Of a DNA stretch of 64,000 bases, positions 25,135-38,500 are shown in pieces. The stretch is from Typha latifolia (taxonomy: Eukaryota; Streptophyta; Magnoliopsida; Poales; Typhaceae), in contig CM034106.1 in NCBI GenBank assembly GCA_019914945.1, positions 2,480,001-2,544,000 of the forward strand. Reading direction: 5' to 3'. How positions within the stretch are numbered: position 1 is the first letter of the stretch; every line of letters starts with the position of its first letter. The notes under the pieces were generated by a model, which was not told the origin of the DNA, ran no database searches, and saw nothing but the letters and a program-made list of their open reading frames with translations. Made by a program: the position numbers and the translations under genes.

Positions 25135-28100
25135 ATGGCGTCAAAGATATCTCCTTTAATTCCTGTTTCCAACCCTTCGAGCAACGGCGGTGGCGGCAGC
25201 GGCAGTCGCCAAGGAGGAGCCGGCGAGAGCCCGGCGATGTCACGTGAAGGGGCTGCGATAGCTTACATGGCTTGCGCTGGTTAGGGTTTAAACTTTCATG
25301 GGTTATTGTTCTAATGGAAGAAAGAAGGTGGTGGATTCTATTGTTATCATTTTGGGAAGTTTTCAAATAACACTTTATATTTTAGTGATTTTGTGGTTGT
25401 CACTAATGTCTGCTTAAGTTATTTGTAGTATGATACTTTCTTTTTGCATATATTTTTTTAAAAAAAATTCTTTGTTTTGTTGGCAATATATTTGTGAAAG
25501 TTTTCACATAAAACCCTATATTTAGTTATTTCATAGTGAACACTCCATCTCATTTTAGTTTTCACATAAAACCTTGTATTTGTTCTGCTGATTATATTTT
25601 TGGGAATTTTTTCGACCCCTCTTTTTTCATGTTCTCCCTTTTACTGCTGATAATGTCTTATAAAAAATTTTTGAATAAAACCCTAGCGATTTAGTAGTTG
25701 ACACCTTATCTTTGAGTTATTTGTAATCCGATCCTTATTTTTTGCCTATAATTTAAACCTTTTTTTTTTGGTTCTGCTGATAATGTTTTTATGGAATTTT
25801 TTTGGTTCACACTGTCTTTGATTTATTTATAATCCGATAATTTGATAATTTTTTCTTTTTGTTTAGATTTTTGTAAGGAATAATTGGAACTCGCGGTGTC
25901 CCAATTACACTATAAATTAAATCTTAGTTAGAAAAAGAGATTTTTCTTACATTGCATATAGTAGATAGCAAGATCAGTGAGTGTTCTTCTGAGGTACTTA
26001 ATTTTTTTTCTCATTCCTTTTACATATATTATGGTTTACACTCTGCAATTTACATATGCTTTTTTTTTAATCCTATATTTTACTTAATTGCCAAAAAAAT
26101 ACCCTTGGATTAGTTAGGACTAACTCACGTATCATCTTAACTTAATTAAATATAAATGACATAAATACCCCTTGGTTTAGGGGTAAGACATAGCATGTAA
26201 GTGGCAATAATTGGAAAAACGATGAGAGTAATTTGCTAAAAATATGCTTAGATTTTTTTAATTTTGTCACTTAGATTTGTTTTATTTTCTCTTGCAAGCG
26301 AAGGTTCTTTTTATTTTTCTTTCGATTTTGCTATTATGCTATGAAGGGATAGGTCTGGTAGTCGATCAATTAGTGTTTGATAAAAAAAATTAGTTGTGTT
26401 TTATAATTTTATTATGAATTTCGTACTTACTGAACACTTGTATTTTTTATTTTACAATTTTATTATAAATTTCGTAGTTAATATCTTTATTTTTTGTTTC
26501 ATTGTTTTTTACACAATTTATAGTTATTATATACTTTTATTTTTGTTTTATAGTTTTATTATGAACTTACAATTTTGTATTGGGTTATTTGCACTGAAAC
26601 CTACCTGGTTTTCGATTTGGCAGCCTAGGGTCATTTTCGGTTTTCCTTACACTTGAGGTTTTTTTTAATTTTTTTTTCCAACTTTGCCCTTTTTGTCATT
26701 TAGTGCATCATTAAATATTGATGAGACACTATAAAAGAGAGAGAAATGAGCCATACTCTTCTTCTTTTGCTTATGATGGCGGTAATTCTTCTTCGTCATC
26801 ATCATTCTCTTCTTCAATTGCTCATTTTTTTATCTCTTAATTTTTTTATATAAGTCTCTAATTGCTTTCTAACTCTAATCTTCTTCTTATACAAATCTTT
26901 AATCGCTATTTCTACTTCGCCATTAAAATTGTTAAAAGACAACGAAATGGGTATGAAAAAAAAATAAAAGTTGTTAAAAGATAACGAAATGTAAATTCTC
27001 ACCACTATTTCTAATTAATTAAAGAGCGATTATATAGACTTTTATGTAAAAAAAAAGATAATGATTAATAAAGACTTAAGTAGAAAGCGTACAAAAAAAA
27101 TAACGAAAGTTGTTATTATATTTATGAAAATTGTTATTACATTTACGAAAGTTGTTAATATGTTTCTTCTTCTTATTTTCTGTTATTACTCACTCTTCTT
27201 AATCTAATTCATTGTTAAAAGATAATGAAATATAAATTTTCACCACTATCTCTAATTAAGATCTTATTTTATTAATTAAAGAGTGATTATAGAGACTTAT
27301 ATAGAAAAAAGAATGATTAATAGAGACTTGTATAGAAAAAACAATAAAAGTTGTTATTATATTTGTAAAAGTTGCTATTATATTTACAAAAGTTGTTATT
27401 ATATTTACAAAAGTTGTTATTATATTTACAAAAGTTGTTATTATATTTACGAAAGTTGTTATTATATTTACGAAAGTTGTTAATATGTTTCTTCTTCTTA
27501 TTTTCTATTGTTGCTTATTATTCTTAATTTATATGTGTATATAAGAAAAATAAAAAATAAAAGTTGTTAAAATACAACGAAATATAAATTTTCACAACTA
27601 TCTCTAATTAATCACTTACTTTTATTAATTAAAGAGTGATTAAAGAGACTTGTATAGAAAAGAAAGAATAATTAAGACATAGAAGATGAAGAAGAAGATG
27701 AAGAAGAAAAATAAAAAGAATAAAAAGAATAACAAGAACAAGAAGAAAGAAGAAGATTTGTATAGAAAGCTTATAGAAAAAATAACGAAAGTTGTTATTA
27801 TATTTATGAAAGTTGTTATTATATTTATGAAAATTATTAATATGTTTCTTCTTCTTCTTTTCTGTTGTTGCTCCTTCTTCTTAATTTACTTCACTACTTA
27901 AATTGTTAAAAGATAATAAAATGTATATAGAAAAAAAATAATAAAAGTTGTTAAAAGATAATACAATATAAATTCTCACTACTGTCTCTAATTAATCACT
28001 TACTTTATTAATTAAAGAGCGATTATAGAGACATATAGAAAAAAAGAATGATTAATATATACTTATATAGAAAAAACAATAAAAGTTGTTACTATATCTG

Positions 28101-29537
28101 GGAAAGTTGTTATTATATTTGCGAAAGTTGTTATTACATTTGCGAAATTGTTATTATTATGAAAATTGTTAATATATTTTTTTCTTCTTATTTTTGTTGT
28201 TGCGTCTTCTTCTTAATCTATTTCATTATTGAAGTTGTTAAAAAACGATGAAATGTGTATAGAAGAAAAAAAAATTAAAGTTGTTAAAAGACGGCAAAAT
28301 ATAAATTTTTCCATGCATTGCGGAATTTACATATTTCACCATTATAATTTATATGAAAACAAATAATAATCATACAGAGTTATGCTTTTGGTTATTTAAG
28401 TAACCATAATTTATATATTTCATCATTATAATTTACATAGAAACAAATAATAATCAAAAGTATGATTCTGTATAATTATTATTTATTTATATATAAATTA
28501 TAATGGTAAAATATATAAATTCTACAATGTATAGAAAAAACAACGAAAGTTGTTAAAAATCAAGGAAAGTTGTTAAAAATCAAGGAAAGCTATTATTATA
28601 TTTACAACTTTTGTAAATATATTAAGAACTTTCGCAAATATAATAACACTTTTCGCAAACATAATAATAACTTTCGCAAATATAATAACAACTTTCGTTG
28701 ATTTTTTTATACAAGTCTCTATTAATCATTCTATTTTCTCTATACAAGTCTCTATAATGTCTCTTTAATTAATAAAATAAAATATTAATTAGATATAGTG
28801 GTGAGAATTTATATTTTATTATCTTTTAACAATTTTTATTTATTTTTATACACATTTCGTTGTATTTTAACAAATTCGATGGTGAAATAGATTAAGAAGA
28901 AGAAACAATAGAAAATAAAAATAAGAAGAAACATATTAAGAACTTTCGTAAATATAATAACAACTTTTGCAAATATAATAATAACTCTAGTTGTTTTCTC
29001 TGTAGAAGTCTCTATCAATTATTCTTTTTTTTATGTAAGTCTCTATAATCGCTTTTTAATTAATAAAGTAAAAGATTAATTAGAGATAGTTGTGAGAATT
29101 TATATTTTATTATCTTTTAATAACCTTCATTTATTTTTTTCTATGCATATTTCGTTGTATTTTAACAACTTCAGTAGTAAAGTAGATTAAGAAGAAGGAG
29201 CAAAAGCAGAGAATAAGAAGAAGAAATATATTAATAATTTTTGTAAATGTAATAATAACTTTTGTTATTTTTTCTATACGCTTTCTATACAAGTCTCTAT
29301 TAATTATTATCTTTTTTTTCTATACAAGTCTCTATAATCACTCTTTAATTAATAAAATAAGAGATTAATAAGAGATAATGGTGAGAAGTTATATTTTGTT
29401 GTCTTTTAATAACTTTCGTTTGTTTTTCCATACACATTTCGTTTTCTTTTAACAACTTCAATGGTGAAATAAAAAGAGCAATTAAGGACTTGCATAAATA
29501 AAGGATTAAGAGATAAAAAATGAGCAGTAGAAGAAGA

Positions 29538-29578
<41 letters not shown>

Positions 29579-32500
29579 TACTAGCAGCATATAAAGTAGA
29601 AGATGAAGAAAAATATTACAGGTTATTTCTCTCTCTTATAGTGTCCCATCAACATTTAATGAGGCATTAAATGACAAAAATGGCAAAGTTTGAAGAAAAG
29701 TAAAAAAAAAAAAACTAAAATGCAAAGAAAATCAAAAATAAACCTAGGTTGCCAAATCGAGAACCAAGTAGGTTTTTAGTGAAAATAACTCTTTTGTATT
29801 TATTGTCCATGTCTTCCTGAGCAAAAGTGATAATATATATTATGTTTTTAGTGCAAATTGCCAATGGAGGACGTAAAATATATTTTCTTTTTCCTGTTTT
29901 TTTTCCTTCTTTGCATATCACTTGCTAGGATTAGAACTTTTTTATTTTCATATATTGATAGACTTTTCGCTTTAAACTTCACTTTCAAGAGAGGTTTTGG
30001 TTTGAAAGTCTTTTGCAATTTAATTTATTTGATTTTTTTATTTGCAATAATAGACTCTAAGGTGTATTGTAAATGTAAATTTTGTTGATTCTAATATAAT
30101 AAATTACGCATCAACTATAGAAAATTTATGCACTCAGTTTTTTTATACTAAATTAAAAAAATTAATGCAGTTAAATTACAAAACCCTGCTAAAACTTCAT
30201 CGAGGAAAACCTAGAAAGAATTAATAAAAAAAAAGCTATTGTTTGATTTTTATCACCTTCTTGCATATTTTATTTCCCTTTTAACAATGTTTGAAAGATT
30301 AGAAATTTGACTCAACTCAAAACCCAAAGCTAATGGAATCATTTTGAAGACTATGGAGAATACTTGTTGAGCTAAATAAATCTTTAGGGATAGTTATCGG
30401 TTACTGCATGGATGAGTTAAATTAACTATAGACGCAAAATGACTTTAATATTTTTGAGTAAATTTTTTAAGGTTAGGGTATAAATAAAACGGTTATCAAA
30501 TTTTAAAATCAAAATCGTGGGGTTTTAAGTTTTTTTTTGTCCTCATAATAACATAATGGTTTTGATTCTAGTCACCAGCTATTTAGTTAAAATTAACTTA
30601 GATGTTTTTGAGACACTAAAATAAATAAATATCCATATAGTAGGATGTCAATAAAAATAAAGGTAACATATAGTATGTTTTAAAAAAATTCTCAACACCT
30701 TTAATGTATAAATCTAGAATAGGATTAATGATTATAAGGTTTTGAGATTTATCATTCTTTCTATCATCCAACCTTATTTTACTTACATAGAATTATGATT
30801 CTAATTCATTTCTTGCAGTACTTCTTGTGATGGTCAACAAAGTTGCTCTCTTCATATGATTTCCCAAGTGCTAATGTGATTACTCTGTATCAGGTTTGGT
30901 TTATTCTTTGTGCAATGCTTAATCTACTAAAACAATTCTCATATCATGCTGCTATTTCTATTATTGTTTTTCTGGGAAATTAATTTACCCCTAGTAGTTT
31001 GACCCGATTTCGGCTCTCTCATTAACTTTAACCTAAGCACTTAAACCGTCACGACCCGAAATCGGAATCATGACCGACCATGCATCTTAATACGCTTGAG
31101 ATACAAAAGCCTTACTAATACTTCATAAGTGTACAATAGTAAGAATAAATAAACGAAAAGAATCTGCTTTATTTAATTTAAACTAATTACAATGGAAATA
31201 AAGCAATATCATCATTATTGTGTCTCTAAATAAAATTAAATTAATAATTAATTTAAAACATAATACCGAAAGAATGAAAAGATAAATAGGTAGGTCCTAA
31301 ATGGAGGTAAGGTCCCGATGCATCTCGCTTAGTCGTCATATTGACCATTACATGAAATAATAGAAGAGAGAGAAAAAGAAATCCATGAGCCAACAATTAT
31401 AGCTTAGTGAGCGAAATCCACTCGAAAACCAAATAATTCTAAAATTTTATAGTGTTAAATAAAATTTAAGTTCAACAATATAAATAATAATTTTCAACAA
31501 GCATGCTCTTAAAATAATGACAATGATAACAATAGAGAGTCGCAACTTGTAACATTTCTCAGTTTCAATATATTAACATATTTTCAATGTTTATAATGTT
31601 ATTTGTCTCAATAGATTTATACCCTGTGGATCCACATCAATTAGAAGTCACCTCGAGATGGCGCTCGGGTTTTTTCCTCATAACTGATCTGGTTAGGGTC
31701 ATCGGGAGGTGTCACTATGTGATCAACACAATTTATTTTTTCCACTAACTATTGAGAAAGGTTAGAGTCACCTCAAGAAGTTTCTGATTCATCTTTGGAT
31801 TGTTCCCCAACCCCGCGAGAGTCACCTAAGAAAGTCACCGCAATGATCTGATATAGGACTTTCCCCTAGACTTCCATATAGATTTGACTCACTACGGAAA
31901 GCCACAAGCAATCTATACTGAGACTATTCTCTAAGTCATACCAATACTAGTTTTATTTTTTTTTCTTTCCCACTAAAATTTGTAATTTGCACAAGGTATG
32001 GTGATACACTGAGTATAATAATTAAATGCACACAGAAAATATAATAAATAAATTTACACATAAGAATGAAATAAATAAATTTACACGCAACAATTTACAT
32101 GGTCTGATAAAAGTACAAAATATAACATAAATAAATATGTGAGTGAACCCACTCACCCGAGTCTAAAACAACTAAAATCTCTAATCTCTAGCTTGTGTGC
32201 TAAAAATCATCACCTTTAATAATAAATAAAATAAAATGGGTTAAATTAAACCCATTGGATTGGGCTGGGCTGTTGCTGGCCCACAGCCCACACCAATCAA
32301 TCAATCGAGCTGGGCCAAGGCATAGCAAAAATGCAATGGACTGCCCGCATCCTACTCTCCATTTAAGTGGTTCGGGTCAGGTCTTTGGATTTGAAATCTA
32401 AACTCGAACCCGCAAAAATAACAAAGAGGGTTGGCTCGGGTTTAAACCCGAGCCCAACCAAATCCCTCCCCACGATCAACGCGAGGAAGAGAAGATAGAG

Positions 32501-35500
32501 AGAGAGTGTGTGTCCGCCGACGACGGTTTAACAGCTACATCTCAAGCTCCCTGATGTTTTCACGACATCGTCGTCCTCACAAGGTGGAGGAGAAACCGTA
32601 GATGACGATTGACTTCATGGCCGATCGCAACCAGAGCAACGAGGGCTCCCAAAGGTGAACGTCCATGGCACGAGGCCAATGACAAGAGGCTTCCAATGGT
32701 GGAGTGGCAGCGACCCGAAGCCGCTGGCCGGTGTGATTTGCCGACGAAGCCGAAACCTCACAAATTGGGTAATTCTATTTTAACCTATTAAACTGAAAAT
32801 AAACATAAGGGGTAGGAGAGGGCTTACCAAGGAGTCACATGGTGGTCTCCAATGGCTCCAGCGGCATTCCGGCAAGCTAATTCCACGACGTGACTTCGAC
32901 GACGAGAAAGAAGAAAATGAAGCAGAAGAAGAAGGAGAAAAAGAAGAAGAAGAAGAAGGAGAAGAAGAAGGAGAAGAAGAAGTAGAAGAAGGAGAAGAAG
33001 GAGAAGAAGAAGAAGGAGAAGAAGGAGGAGGAGGAGGAGGAGGAGGAGGAGGAGGAGGAGGAGGAGGGAAAGGAGGCTGGGGGTTAAGGAGAGAGAGAAA
33101 AAAGTTAGGGTTTAATTTATAAAGAAAAACTCCAAATCTAAATTAGATTTAGATTCGGCGAGATATCTGCGACTGCCTTATCGCATGTCGAAGAGGGAGA
33201 GGGGAGAGGGTTGCACGTGCAGCACACATGCACCCTCTTCTCTCTCAAAATGTTTTTTTTTCCTCAGTTCTCACATAAACCCTCATGTGGTTGACACCAA
33301 ATTGCAACAATTAATCAACTATTAACAGGAACATAAAAAGATTTAAAAAGATAATCTAATTTGTAGATGGAGTAGTTTAGTAATTTTCCTATTTTTTCAT
33401 GATGAGGTATCTGAACATCATTAGTTTTAGATGAAAAACCCAATCATTGTAATAATTCTGAAGGATAAGAGGGTAACTTAAAATCGAGTTAAATCACAGG
33501 TAAATTGTAATTTGCTCTAATCTTGTTGAGGTTTCTATTCTAATGCCTTGTATAATCATATCCTATTGGACTTGTCACATGAATACTAGTAATAGAGAAG
33601 TTTATCACAATCAAAATGCAAGAGTATCATGTCTTGTACATATATTGGTTATTACTGAACAAAACAACAATCCAAACTGACTCAAGCTTCATACTGATTT
33701 CAGTACCAAATTATTACCACTTTAGAGTTTTGTGAGAAACTGCACTGTATGAAGTCATCGCACATCCTAAGTGTACATTTGGAACCGATTCAAGATGCAA
33801 TTCAATTATTATATTTTTGGTAAAAAAAAGGAATAGTATTACCTCAAAAGATGGCAAAAAAGTATATTAGGTATCCGAGGGAATACCCTCTGTATTCCTA
33901 TACAAAATGCTATGTAAAGTTCTGGGAACCCAGTCAATCCAAAAAGACAAAAATAACCTTAATCTCTGCTCAGAATTGCTAACCAGTCCACAGCCTGATT
34001 GGAGAATAGTTGCATGAACAAAATTAAGTAAAATTTGATTAATATTGAGGAAAACGTGTCTGAGTCGCCAAGGTCCCAAAGAGCGACGACGCAGGACATC
34101 TACAAGGAACTTGGAGTCTATCGACCGAGATTTTTTTAAACCCAAGCTCGTCGGCTTTGAGGAGAGCTAGTTTAAAGGCAATAGAGATGTGAGGGATCTG
34201 AGGTAGAGATGCTGATAGCAGCAAGGAACGGTAGACGGCCTGCCCGGTCCCCAGCGATGAACTCAGCCCCGGCCTTCAGATTGCGAGCAGAGAAGGACCC
34301 GTCAGAGTTTATTTTGATAACCTATCCTTCTGGCGGCTCCTAGTGACTTGCCCACCTAGTTAATTTTGGTATACTAACTCCTTCATAGCTGTTTGAATGA
34401 TTCCAGCACCAGAGCCATAGTCCTATGCAGGACTAGGTTCACCATAGTAGCCTTATGTCGGAAGATGGCTTGCTACGAGTCTTCCAAATTTGCCAAAGTC
34501 CTTGGCCAATAATGCACCGAGTGAGGGTAGCAGCATCTTTGTCATTATCTAGGCCCTCCTTTATCCACTCTCCGCTTGCCCACGATGTATGGTGCCTGAA
34601 CCTGAAACCAAGATATAATTTGACGACCTTCCAAAGCTCCTTAGCCCAGCCCAGGAACATGTGAAAATGAGGTGGCTAACTAATTCATCCTCCGTCCTAC
34701 ACATAAAGGCAGGTGGATGAAGTTGTCAAGGAGAAGCGGTGTAATCAGTCATTAGTAGGAAGCCTATTCCAACGAGTTTTCTAGAGGAACAGTTTAATTT
34801 TCGAAGCAATGAGCAACCTCCACGATAAAGACCATCCGACCAAGGTATTAATCATCTCAATGGACTGCTCAGTGAGGAAGCGGGAAATGGAAGCGAATTC
34901 AATTAATTTCATCAAGAGAGAATTCAACTGATTTTATCTGGAAATAAATTCCACTATTTGGAAAATAATAAACGCAAACAAAATTCATCTAATCTTATTA
35001 TTTGGAACGCAAAAGGAATTCATTTCATTATGTTCTTTTTTTTCCTATTTTACCTATTAGCTTCAATAAGATTGCAACAGATTAAGATTTCATTTTGAGA
35101 TTTGGAAAAGTTAACTTGAGTGGCAAATGAATTTAATTCAAATCCGACCTCGAAACATCAGATTTGGATCCATCCAAATCAACTAAAATCAAATGAAATT
35201 CCATAATTTTACAATTCCAAACATCAGAATAGATAAAATAAGAATTTCATATTAATTGAATTCCACTGATTTGGTGATTCCAAACAGAGTGTAAAGCAAC
35301 AGTAGATGTTGTAAGAAGATGAGCTAATAGAAGCTATTATGAAGGCGAAAAGTTAAAGCTAGAGAAATGAATCAGCTTTATACTGAAATCAAAAGACAGA
35401 ATACAAAGTTTACATCTGGTTATGATTTAGAAGGTCTACAGTTCATTGCAGTGCACAACCATATATATGTTGTAATAATTCATCTTTTCTATGTATGTAA

Positions 35501-38500
35501 TGCAAATTTATTATTCACGTATATATATATTAGGTCAAACTTTGATCCATTAGATGGCTAAAAGATAAAAATAACCCTACTATGTTTTGCATACTTTCAG
35601 CTTAGTTATAGCCACTCTTGTCTTTTTGCCTATTAGATTATTAATACTTTGGCTTACAATTATCAAAAAACAACCTGAAGATTATCTATGCAAAAACCTT
35701 TGGTTTTGAAAGGTATACATGCAAATATGAAATTTAGAAAAGTATCCATGCAAATAAGGGAATTTTGAGCGGTATACATGAAAAATAATCCCATATACTT
35801 TTTTCAAATGTCATAACTACATTCTTTGAAATATCATCATTGCAACCAAAATTATTGAGCTCTTTCAAAAAATGTCATTCCATCATCAAATCTAACTAAT
35901 CACAATTAAAACTGAATTTAGATTAAAAAAGACTATTTTATCTTGTATAAATTGCTTAAAATGATTCGAAAACTATCTAATACTGCCCTACTTCATAGTA
36001 CAAGAAAAGAAAATCTTTTTTTTTTTTGCAAGAAATAATCAATGATAAATAATTTACACTCTAAACATCAAGAGAGAAGAATAGTTTAGTAATTTATATA
36101 CATTTGCTAACTTCACCAAGCATTTTTTTTTGTGAATATTCTATGAATATTTTGTGAAAGCTAACAATAATGGCAATTTTGAAACAGCCAAAAGATTTTA
36201 CTGACAAATATAATATTTTAAAGAATGTAGTGGCAAATATGGTATTTTAAAAGTTAAGTAGCAATTATGTTAAAAACCCGTATGTGTATACATGTTAACA
36301 AATGTAGACTAATGCATAAAATAGTTTTCTTGTAAGTATAGTTAATTCTCATCAAGAAATTTTGAAATCTTTTAAATCTAAATGAACTAGATTAAGGAAA
36401 AACACCAACTAAATTGCTACTTCCTCTCTCTAAGCATAGTCTATGACACTGTCTATGATGCAGATGATAGCTTCCACTTCCATCTGCGATGCACTGAAGC
36501 ATTGGAAAGCCATTTCCTTTAAAACTGATGAAGCTGAGACAGAATCTGATGACCCTATAATTCTTGTGCCTCCTAGAAAGCTCCTTCAGACCCTTCCCCT
36601 TTCTTTGACCTATTTGATTTTCATGGTATGTTCAGAACTTCAGAATAGTTCTTTTCTCTGCAGAGATCTTGAAATGTAAACAGTTTGTTCATCAACACTT
36701 TACCTGGTGGCAGCTAACTTCAATGTATTCTATCCGCGGAGTAAGTGTTCCGATGTATACCACCCTGCGGCAAACAACTGTGGTGTTTACAATGATCACA
36801 GAATATCTTCTAAAAGGCCAAGCATATACACCTTCTATTTTCACTAGGTATCTTCTTCAAAATAACTCTTGTATACATCATGTTCAAATTTTCTTCCCCT
36901 ACTAACTAAATTACAGTTGTCATTCGAAAAGTTCGCCACCTTAGACTTTACAGTAAGGAAATTATGCGAACCATTCCTTCAATTTTCACATATGACTTAG
37001 TCTATTCAGGAAACTAACTTAGCAAAGTAGAGAAAAGAAGGAAGACTTTAAAGAAAAATGAATCAATGATTCTCTGAGTACGGTGAAGGTAATTATCATA
37101 ATGTTCAATGAGTTGTATACTTGAGGAGTGTTTAATCTTCATGAGAAATGTATGATTTTATCAGTGCAGGGCTTATTGTTCTTGGTGCATTTATTGCTGG
37201 AGCTAGGGATTTATCATATGAACCCTATAGCTATGCTATTGTTCTTGGAGCCAACATAGCAACGGCAGTGTACCTTGCAACTCTGGACCTTCTTGGTATT
37301 ACCTAAACCCTTACACCACTCTTTTAGTTTCTTTTCTCTTATGTAGCAGCTCTTCACTGACACCAATACTTGCAACTTATGTTTACCAGGGAAATCAAGT
37401 GGCCTAACTAGTTTTGGTCTCATGTGGTGCAATGGTAATAAATATGCAATCAAATAAGTTTGAGGATTGGAACTTTATATTGCTTATTAGATCATGTTTA
37501 AGTCCTTCATTAATATTTTTCAGGATTAGTTTGTGTGCCATTGCTATTGTGTTGGACATTTATCTCTGGTGATCTGGAAAGCATTATGAGTTTTCCAGAC
37601 ATATATTCTCCTGGTTTTCAGGTACCTAAGCTTTTCATTTTTACCCTTTCTTTCTGTTTACATTCATGTTCATATCTATGCCATCTAGTCCTAAATGATG
37701 ATGATTTCTTGCATGTCTCAAACAGTTGTTATTATGGTGTCAAGTCCTTTTCTATTTTCTTCCGCGTAATGCAAGTTCTATCTGTTTTTGAGAATTTGGC
37801 TTAAGAGCAAATCATATGAACAACAAAACTTACAAATTGAGATTCATAATTTTTTTAAGGTCAAGATACTTCAAGTAGATTTCCTCACATAGTGCTCTAA
37901 TTCACTACTACCTGTGTTTTCCAAACTACCGATTTTTTCCTTTGAGAATTATATTAGCTGCATCCTTTGTACTACAGCCATTTTACATTTTAATTTTACC
38001 ATCTTTAATCCGTCATCACATATCTTTTTTTCACGAAAAAGAACCCTATAATGCTTCCACATAAAATTGGCACATGATTGGTACTGTACAATTACTATTT
38101 CATTAACTTCAGTAGATGAATGTAACAACTAACAAAGAACAGAAAAAGGTAATACTTCACTTATATATTTGTCAAAGCTGTGTAATTAATCTCCAATATT
38201 CTATATATGAGCTCATTAATATAAATAGAAGGACCGAGTACTAAGTATTTAGTTATAACTATTTGGAGTCACATCTTAAATCTCTTTCTTTCTCGGTTTC
38301 TCCTTCTCTCCCTCTACATTTTCATCTTCATCATATGTCCAAATTATTATCTGATAAATACTGGATCTAACTATTGATTTAAAAGGAATATATAGTAGAT
38401 GACATGTGCCTCTGGTTCTCTGTTTCTCTGTCAGACTTCCAGTTTTCAGTGTATATTAATCTCCACAGTATAGAACATGTACTTATTTGATTTTAAAGAT

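Larger units (their letters stand above)
26582..29791. mobile_element. Foldback Mutator-like element (MULE-MITE), 3.2 kb, in intron 1 of UGNT1-like gene
   Basis: A perfect 9-bp target duplication TTTTGTATT flanks it (26573-26581 and 29792-29800), the Mutator hallmark. Ends are inverted: the left reads GGGTTATTTGCACTGAAACC and the right, reversed, GAGTTATTTTCACTAAAAAC; similarity continues for about 190 bp, through CATTTAGTGC and GAGACACTATAA. Inside, units containing ATTAATTAAAGAG are direct in the left half (27014, 27271, 27623, 28007) and inverted in the right half (about 28761, 29051, 29341), so the whole element is an imperfect palindrome with its axis near 28.4 kb. No transposase is present. 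Confidence 0.85.

Noticed and set aside
27347..27487. Regular 21-bp repeats that might suggest a CRISPR array or a repeat protein (frame reading CYYIYKS repeats)
   Set aside because: The repeats are contiguous without spacers and lie inside a transposon, and the reading frame is only the minisatellite translated.
30990..33500. A second Mutator-like element with ends at about 30,980 and 33,520
   Set aside because: The proposed ends share some words (AATTTACC, CGATTT), but no 9-11-bp target duplication could be found.
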